Shown: piece after piece, positions 5,143 through 7,400 of the stretch | How positions within the stretch are numbered: position 1 is the stretch's first letter | How the letters are laid out: the number at the start of each line of letters is the position of its first letter | Assembly (NCBI GenBank): GCA_001771975.1 | Contig: MERE01000208.1 | Location: 1-7,400 of the forward strand | Source: Betaproteobacteria bacterium RIFCSPLOWO2_02_FULL_68_150 | Lineage (GTDB): Bacteria > Pseudomonadota > Gammaproteobacteria > Burkholderiales > SG8-39 | Reading direction: 5' to 3' | Length of the DNA stretch: 7,400 nt | The notes under the pieces: generated by a model | The model's database searches: none | Told to the model about the DNA's origin: nothing | Seen by the model: only the letters and a program-made list of their open reading frames with translations | Translations under genes and position numbers: made by a program

Positions 5143-5174
5143 GTTCGCTACGAGACCTGACCCCGTTCGCTACG
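5131..5174 (+). repeat. Perfect 22-bp tandem duplication overlapping the repeat end
   Basis: Positions 5131-5152 and 5153-5174 are identical. Each unit starts with AGACCTGACCCC, the outermost 12 bp of the right end, followed by GTTCGCTACG from the flank. The second copy ends about 18 bp before the candidate -10 of the protease gene. It looks like slippage or an aberrant end-joining event at the element border. Confidence 0.85.
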
Positions 5175-5191
5175 GCGGTCCCGCCCTCGTC

Positions 5192-5197
5192 TAGAAT
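5192..5197 (+). promoter_or_regulatory. Candidate -10 box TAGAAT for the protease gene
   Basis: TAGAAT matches the sigma-70 -10 consensus at 5 of 6 positions and lies 42 bp before the GTG start. No convincing -35 is seen; at normal spacing that position falls in the end of the tandem duplication (about 5168-5174), so the repeat may have altered it. Confidence 0.4.
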
Positions 5198-5227
5198 CCT
5201 GCCCTCGCGCCATGACGGCGCCGCAGC

Positions 5228-5232
5228 GGAGG
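5228..5232 (+). promoter_or_regulatory. Shine-Dalgarno GGAGG of the protease gene
   Basis: GGAGG is 7 nt before the GTG at 5240 and supports that start, which is followed immediately by a signal peptide. The ATG at 5212 is in another frame and leads only to an arginine-rich shadow. Confidence 0.75.
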
Positions 5233-5239
5233 TTACCCA

Positions 5240-7063
5240 GTGCTTGCACGCATCCTCACCCTGATCCTGACGCTCGCGCTGGCAGGGCCAGCCTTCGCCC
5301 AGGGCAGGAAGAAGATCGACAAAGCGGCCGATCTGCCGCGTTTCACCTACGCGATCGACGGCAAGGTCGAGGAGCTGGTTCGCGATGCGGTCAAGTTCAA
5401 GGCTTTCGCGGCAGCGCTGCGGCGCGACACCGAATCGGTGCTGCGCGACTACGACATCAGCGACAAGGCTACCCAGCGCCAGCTGCTCGGCAGCCTGGTG
5501 CTGCTCGACATGCTGGAAGGTCGCTACGCCGACGCTCTCAAAGGGTCCGAACAGATCAAGGCGCTGCAGGAGAAACCGGCGGACAAGCTGCTCTCCGGAA
5601 TGCTGTTGCGTGCCATCATCGGTGCGCGCGAGACAGCGGGCGGATTCCAGTCGGACGCCTATCGCACAGAGGTCGGCAAGCGCATCGCCGCGGAGCTCGC
5701 GCCGCTGCCTCACGCGGTGATCGAGAACGACATGAAGAGCGCCAAGTCGCGCGCCGAGATCATCAGCGAGACGCTCGTCCTGGGCCAGATCCGCGAGGTG
5801 CTGCAACCCACGCTGGACAAGGCAGGAAGCCTCTCCTCCGAGCTCGCGCCGGGAATCGTGTCGACCCGCTTCACCCTGACCTACGTGCTGCCGCTCAAGG
5901 CGACCTTGATGGAGACCTACGCCAGCTATCTCGCGAGCCACACGGTCGCCAAAGCCGACATCTGGGCAGCGCGCGACATCGTGCTGCAAGCGGGCGCCGG
6001 CAAGCCGGTTCGGGTGGCCATTTGGGACAGCGGCGTGGACCTCGCGCTTTTCAGGGACCGGCTGATCGCCGACGCCAACGGCAAGCCGGCAACGATCGCC
6101 TTCGACAAATACGCCAACCCCTCTGCGAGCGAGTTGGTGCCGATTCCCGAGGCGCTGCGCAGCAAGCTGCCGCAGATGAAATCGAGGATCAAGGGCTTCT
6201 CCGATCTGCAGGCCAACGTCGACAGCGCGGAATCCAGCGAGGTGAAGCGCTTCCTCGCCTCGCTCAAGGCGCAGGAATTCAAGCCGGCGATCGAGGAACT
6301 GCGGCTCGCGGGCAACTATGCGCACGGCACGCACGTCGCCGGCATCGCCCTGGGCGGGAACCCGCAGGCACGCGTGATGAACGCGCGCATCGAGTTCGGC
6401 AACACTCTGCTGCCCGATCCCTGCCCGAGCCGCGAACTGGTGGCAAGGGACGCGGGCAACATGCAGGCCAGCGTGGACCACATGAAACGCCAGGGCGTCC
6501 AGGTGGTCAACATGTCCTGGGGCGGCAACGTGCTCGATGTCGAGCGCGAGCTCGAGCAATGCGGCCTCGGCAAGACTCCCGAGGAGCGCAAGGCCACCGC
6601 GCGCGAGTACTTCGAAACGACCAAGCGTGCGCTCACGCGCGCCATGGCGAGCGCGCCCGGCATCCTGTTCGTCACCGCGGCCGGCAACAGCAACCAGAAT
6701 GCCTCGTTCGTAGAGGACATTCCCGCGGGCATCGTGCTGCCGAACCTGATCACGGTGGGCGCCGTGGACAAGGCGGGCGATGAGGCGCCATTCACGAGCT
6801 ACGGCCCCACGGTGGCGGCACACGCCAACGGCTACCTCGTGGACAGCGTGATTCCGGGCGGCGAGCGGGTGGCGCAGTCGGGCACCTCGATGTCGGCGCC
6901 GCAGGTGACGAACCTGGCGGCGAAAATGCTCGCCCTCAATCCGGCGCTGAAGCCGGAGCAGGTGATCGCGATCATTCGCGAGACCACGGACAAGACCGCC
7001 GACGGGCGGCGCTTCCTGATCAACCCGAAACAGGCGGTCGCCGCCGCGCAGGCGAAGCGGTGA
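5240..7063 (+). CDS. Secreted subtilisin-family (S8) serine protease with unusual N-terminal region
   Basis: This 607-residue protein has a clear Sec signal peptide, 'LARILTLILTLALAGPAFA', cut before Q21, so it is periplasmic or exported. The complete S8 catalytic set is present: D263 in 'VAIWDSGVD', H362 in 'YAHGTHVAGIALG', oxyanion N483 in 'FVTAAGNSNQN' and S550 in 'SGTSMSAPQVTNLAAKML'. The C-terminus ('LNPALKPEQVIAIIRETTD') is the usual end of the catalytic domain, with no extra domain or anchor after it. Two points are unusual: about 230 residues of helix-rich, charged sequence lie between the signal peptide and the catalytic domain and match no propeptide I recognise. The Asp-His distance is also 99 residues, against about 32 in subtilisin, because of a lysine/glutamate-rich insertion at about 285-350. 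Cysteines at about 395 and 438 could form a disulfide. The stop overlaps the tadA start (GTGA). Substrate unknown. Confidence 0.92.
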   Translation: MLARILTLILTLALAGPAFAQGRKKIDKAADLPRFTYAIDGKVEELVRDAVKFKAFAAALRRDTESVLRDYDISDKATQRQLLGSLVLLDMLEGRYADALKGSEQIKALQEKPADKLLSGMLLRAIIGARETAGGFQSDAYRTEVGKRIAAELAPLPHAVIENDMKSAKSRAEIISETLVLGQIREVLQPTLDKAGSLSSELAPGIVSTRFTLTYVLPLKATLMETYASYLASHTVAKADIWAARDIVLQAGAGKPVRVAIWDSGVDLALFRDRLIADANGKPATIAFDKYANPSASELVPIPEALRSKLPQMKSRIKGFSDLQANVDSAESSEVKRFLASLKAQEFKPAIEELRLAGNYAHGTHVAGIALGGNPQARVMNARIEFGNTLLPDPCPSRELVARDAGNMQASVDHMKRQGVQVVNMSWGGNVLDVERELEQCGLGKTPEERKATAREYFETTKRALTRAMASAPGILFVTAAGNSNQNASFVEDIPAGIVLPNLITVGAVDKAGDEAPFTSYGPTVAAHANGYLVDSVIPGGERVAQSGTSMSAPQVTNLAAKMLALNPALKPEQVIAIIRETTDKTADGRRFLINPKQAVAAAQAKR

Positions 7064-7400
7064 GCGACGCGTCTTTCATGCGCCGCGCGCTCGAACTCGC
7101 GGCGCGCGCGCGCGACGAGGGCGAGGTCCCGGTGGGCGCGGTCGTGGTGCAGGACGGCAGCATCCTCGGCGAGGGCTGGAACCGGCCGCTCACCGCCGCC
7201 GATGCCACCTCGCACGCCGAAATCGAAGCGATCCGTGCCGCCTGCCGCACGGCGCACAATTACCGCCTCGCCGGCGCCACGCTCTACGTCACGCTCGAGC
7301 CCTGCCTCATGTGCGCCGGCGCGATCTTCCATGCGCGCATCGCCCGGGTGGTGTTCGGCGCGCAGGATCCGAAGACCGGGGTCGCGGGCAGCGTGCTGAA
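7060..7400 (+). CDS. tadA: tRNA-specific adenosine deaminase, 3' end outside window
   Basis: The first 113 residues are visible, open to the window edge. TadA converts adenosine 34 of tRNA-Arg(ACG) to inosine in the cytoplasm and is essential in most bacteria. The zinc-site motifs are present: H52 and catalytic E54 in 'SHAEIEAI', and C82/C85 in 'LEPCLMCAGAIFHARI'. The sequence continues with 'RVVFGAQDPKTGVAGSVL', which distinguishes TadA from other cytidine-deaminase-like enzymes. The family's usual DPTAHAE appears as DATSHAE. The GTG at 7060 overlaps the protease TGA by 4 bp and fits the N-terminus (the next in-frame ATG, 7078, would cut into the first helix), so translation is probably coupled to the protease. 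Confidence 0.93.
   Translation, partial: MSDASFMRRALELAARARDEGEVPVGAVVVQDGSILGEGWNRPLTAADATSHAEIEAIRAACRTAHNYRLAGATLYVTLEPCLMCAGAIFHARIARVVFGAQDPKTGVAGSVL

Noticed and set aside
5212..6783. ATG-started + strand frame of 523 codons
   Set aside because: It is a +1/-1 shadow of the protease gene, arginine/glutamine-rich, without a good ribosome site at the right distance.
5123..6823. Minus-strand open frame of 566 codons opposite the protease gene
   Set aside because: It is a shadow of the S8 gene with a biased composition and no domain signature; the protease on the + strand has all catalytic motifs.

Overview
The window is GC-rich DNA (roughly two thirds G+C by eye) with every supported gene on the + strand. 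A Bug-family periplasmic receptor, GTG starts, GTGA gene overlaps and the codon use suggest a betaproteobacterium, probably Burkholderiales-like. This is an inference from gene content, because no taxonomic marker is present.

Left part (1-3439), a metabolic block: the end of an alpha/beta hydrolase gene, a Bug-type solute receptor, a ketopantoate-reductase-family (PanE/ApbA) dehydrogenase that overlaps the receptor gene by 4 bp, and a zinc-independent MDR NADP-dependent oxidoreductase. Together they look like uptake and oxidoreductive handling of a small organic acid or carbonyl compound; the substrate cannot be read from the sequence.

Middle part (2378-5174), an accessory island built around one repeat family. 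A 930-bp element (3420-4349) carries a complete REP-associated tyrosine (Y1, HUH) transposase (RAYT). It is bounded by 24-bp inverted ends that match at 22 of 24 positions, with the core GGGGTCAGGTCTTGC. The left end supplies the last codons and stop of the oxidoreductase gene, and the right end supplies the last codons and stop of the transposase. A second, 115-bp element (5028-5142) has the same two ends but keeps only a degenerate remnant of a transposase C-terminus; it is a MITE-like deletion derivative of a related element. A solo, slightly diverged right end lies at 2378-2401, and a 22-bp tandem duplication (5131-5174) follows the small element. Between the two elements sits a compact ribbon-helix-helix antitoxin / PIN-toxin (VapBC-type) pair with its own promoter and a palindrome suited to autoregulation.

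Right part (5192-7400): a secreted subtilisin-family (S8) serine protease with an uncharacterised N-terminal region and an enlarged Asp-His interval, then the start of tadA (tRNA adenosine deaminase), which overlaps the protease stop by 4 bp and runs off the window.

Nothing here is clearly a wholly new system. The most informative signal is the transposase-end repeat family: an autonomous copy, an internally deleted copy, a solo end and a tandem fragment, surrounding a toxin-antitoxin pair and rewriting the ends of adjacent genes.
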